64,000 nucleotides of DNA from Salticus scenicus. Its lineage: Eukaryota > Arthropoda > Arachnida > Araneae > Salticidae. The notes under the pieces were generated by a model. The model was not told the origin of the DNA. It searched no databases and saw nothing but the letters and a program-made list of their open reading frames with translations. The DNA lies in NCBI GenBank assembly GCA_963930645.1, contig OZ005649.1, forward strand, positions 386,189,887 through 386,253,886. The letters run 5' to 3'. A program made the translations under genes and the position numbers. Shown piece after piece: positions 61,937-64,000 of this stretch. Each line of letters opens with the position of its first letter. Within the stretch, counting starts at the first letter, position 1.

Positions 61937-62232
61937 CTAATCAACAAATAATAAACCATCAATAAAGAAAGAAAGAAAAAGAACAATGTATACACAGTGA
62001 GTAATAGAATACATTTTATTACTAAAATATCATAAAATGTAATGAGTTTTGTGTGAAAAAATGAACTAATAAGGGCTCAACTATAAGAAATCAGAATTAA
62101 ATTCCAATTGCATAAAAACTCAATTCTAATACTATTTTTTTTTTTTTTTTAATCACATGTCAAAAAATATGCTATGTTTTAACTTAAAAATATCACATTA
62201 TCATCATCGAACCCACCATTTTAAAAAATACA

Positions 62233-62264
<32 letters not shown>

Positions 62265-62840
62265 CATTTAAATTTTACTATTTGTTGAAAAATAATACAG
62301 TACCTTGTGATTAATTTGTTTAAATAACATTAGAATTTTACTGCCCTAATCAGAACTGTTGAAATGAAAACAAATATTCAATGGAAAAAAAAAAAAGAAA
62401 GAAAAAAGAAAGAAAGAAAAAAAGAAAAAACATACTATTAAAATCTAATTGCATGTATGTCCGGCTATGTTCACATGAACCGAGAAATGAAAGGTACCGA
62501 AATACGCAAAATAATTAAAGGATTCTGCATTGACCATTTAAATTAAATTATTGCAATTAGTCAAAAGATATTAAAAGATAAAGAAAGTACAAGATAAAAA
62601 GCACAACGTACTGCTAAAAAAATGGCAGCACCAACTGCCTATATTTGAAAATTCTTTTAAATATAGATACTACCGAAGCAGGCAAAGCCAGTTACATTTT
62701 AAAAAACAATTACACGCATGTATTATGATAAGACAGTATTTTTCAATCATGTTGTTTTATAGCTTACTTGAATCTCTTAATAAACTTACAGGAAACATTT
62801 ACAACATGAAGGTCGAAAAAATTAATATATATAATTTAAT
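61937..62840. other. Intron upstream of e1, nothing recognised
   Basis: Poly-T runs near 62132 and 62239 and (GAAA)n near 62391-62428. I looked for the USP His-box exon on the minus strand here and did not find it. Confidence 0.5.
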
Positions 62841-63206
62841 TTTTAATCCATATGTGACTCCTATTCTGGTCTTGGCAGGCTGGGGGACTGTTTTTAATTA
62901 TTAACCCCACAGGCAAGTCACAAGTCTTGCCACTTGCCTCTTCCTTCCTTTCTTAAATTATTTTTTCATGAATTTCGTTTCAGTTTTTCTGTTAAGATTT
63001 TGTTGAATTAGTTTATTGTTTCGTTTGCTTTGCAGGCTGTTAATTAAAAAATTTGGTTTCTTTAAATGTGTGTATTTCATCCCCTGATAATTTTTTCCCC
63101 TTTCTGAGCTTCTCTTACATAAAAAAATGTTTTCATTTTTATTGGTCTTTGTGGTGTTAGTGATTTTGTATCTGTTGCTTGGCCTTTACTATGCTTAATA
63201 AATCAT

Positions 63207-63240
<34 letters not shown>
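62841..63240 (+). mobile_element. LINE-tail-like repeat, copy 2
   Basis: About 400 bp matching 8237-8630 in the same orientation, with the same 3' end CTTAATAAATCATTATTATA running into a long (TA)n (63210-63240). Differences are scattered substitutions and small indels. No coding capacity was seen. Confidence 0.6.
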
Positions 63241-63246
<6 letters not shown>

Positions 63247-64000
63247 TTATTTACTACCTACAATTATAAAAGGCACATTATGACTATTGTTGAGAGATGA
63301 GAGAGTACAGAAATTTATATAGAAGCATCATAAATTTTAAAAACATATTACTGTTTCTATACTGCACTCGTGCACCTACTTTTTCTGCCTGGTGAAGGGT
63401 TGTGTTGAATTATTTCAACCCAAAATAACTTACACATTTTAGAAATTTATGGCATTTGTACACAGATTTCTTATTCTTCAAGTATTAGTGATCTGTTAAA
63501 TATTTTGTTTATCACATATTTCATAAATATATTAATGAATGCTTTATTATACATATTTACTTAAACTTTTTTTTTTTTTTTTTTTTCCAGATAAAAACTA
63601 TATAAGTAATGTCAGTAAAAACAAACAAGAGGAAAAAGAGAGAGAAAGAGTTAAGGGTAATTTAAATATAATTTTAGATGAAAAATCCCTATTTGCAATA
63701 AAGCAAAAATTCTGCTGTTTAACCAAGTAATACAAAATTATATCAAATTGAAATATCGAAATCTAATTATTTTTGAATTAATATCAGCCAGTTGAGAAAG
63801 CCTGCTTTACAGAGGTATGTTAAATACAGTCCAATAGTTTAAAAAAAAAAAAAAAAAAACTTTAACACTTTCATTTCTGTGCTTTTGAATTCTAAATCAA
63901 TGTGAAGAGTGCTAATGGCAATTGGGTGCATAAAGACAAAATTGTGAATTACCAGTTACTTGTGAGCATGGCATACTTAATCTATAAGGTGTGTTTATTT
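63241..64000. other. Window end, nothing recognised
   Basis: AT-rich with T and A runs. No USP47 exon was recognised on the minus strand. Confidence 0.5.

Noticed and set aside
60910..61196. Overlapping frames on both strands
   Set aside because: AT-rich Lys/Phe/Asn-dominated frames with no conserved motif; no support as exons.

Overview
The window is very AT-rich eukaryotic DNA with many A/T homopolymers and microsatellites. It is almost entirely the inside of one large intron-rich gene on the minus strand. Eighteen coding exons with consensus splice sites and matching phases (positions 61936 down to 12) join into 767 codons without a stop. Together they read as the C-terminal half or more of ubiquitin carboxyl-terminal hydrolase 47 (USP47). 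The 5' part of the gene, including the catalytic Cys and His boxes, lies beyond position 64000, and the 3' end lies before position 1. Residues such as NAYMLMYRQID look more arthropod than vertebrate. Together with the AT-rich genome, Penelope elements and tRNA-type SINE, this suggests an arthropod, possibly a spider or other chelicerate; the lineage is inference.

Layout on the + strand: 1-10 kb holds seven 3'-side exons, separated by introns with a 201-bp palindrome, a pogo-type element, a tRNA-like foldback and a LINE-tail-like repeat next to a foldback. 10-29 kb holds the long acidic, Ser-rich exon (15107-15685) and a 13.4-kb intron packed with transposons: an LTR end, a 1.5-kb foldback with tRNA-like arms, a 2.2-kb TIR element, two piggyBac-type elements, a hAT element carrying a SINE, and a TTAA foldback. 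29-49 kb holds six exons, a 169-bp tandem repeat, an inverted Penelope-like element with hammerhead motifs, a stand-alone hammerhead-like motif at 42850, a nested TTAA/hAT-like composite and a 174-bp tandem repeat. 49-62 kb holds five exons, a piggyBac remnant coding a Cys-rich domain, a hAT element with an exact 8-bp target duplication around another element, and a 3.4-kb palindrome made of two head-to-head Penelope-like copies.

No second host gene, functional tRNA gene, rRNA, CRISPR array or bacterial feature was found. The most notable signals are the hammerhead ribozyme-like motifs (42850-42893; 38487-38526 and its damaged mirror copy; both ends of the 54.8-58.3 kb palindrome), the repeated head-to-head Penelope architecture, and nested transposons whose target duplications can be read directly. 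All assignments come from reading the sequence; no database search was run.
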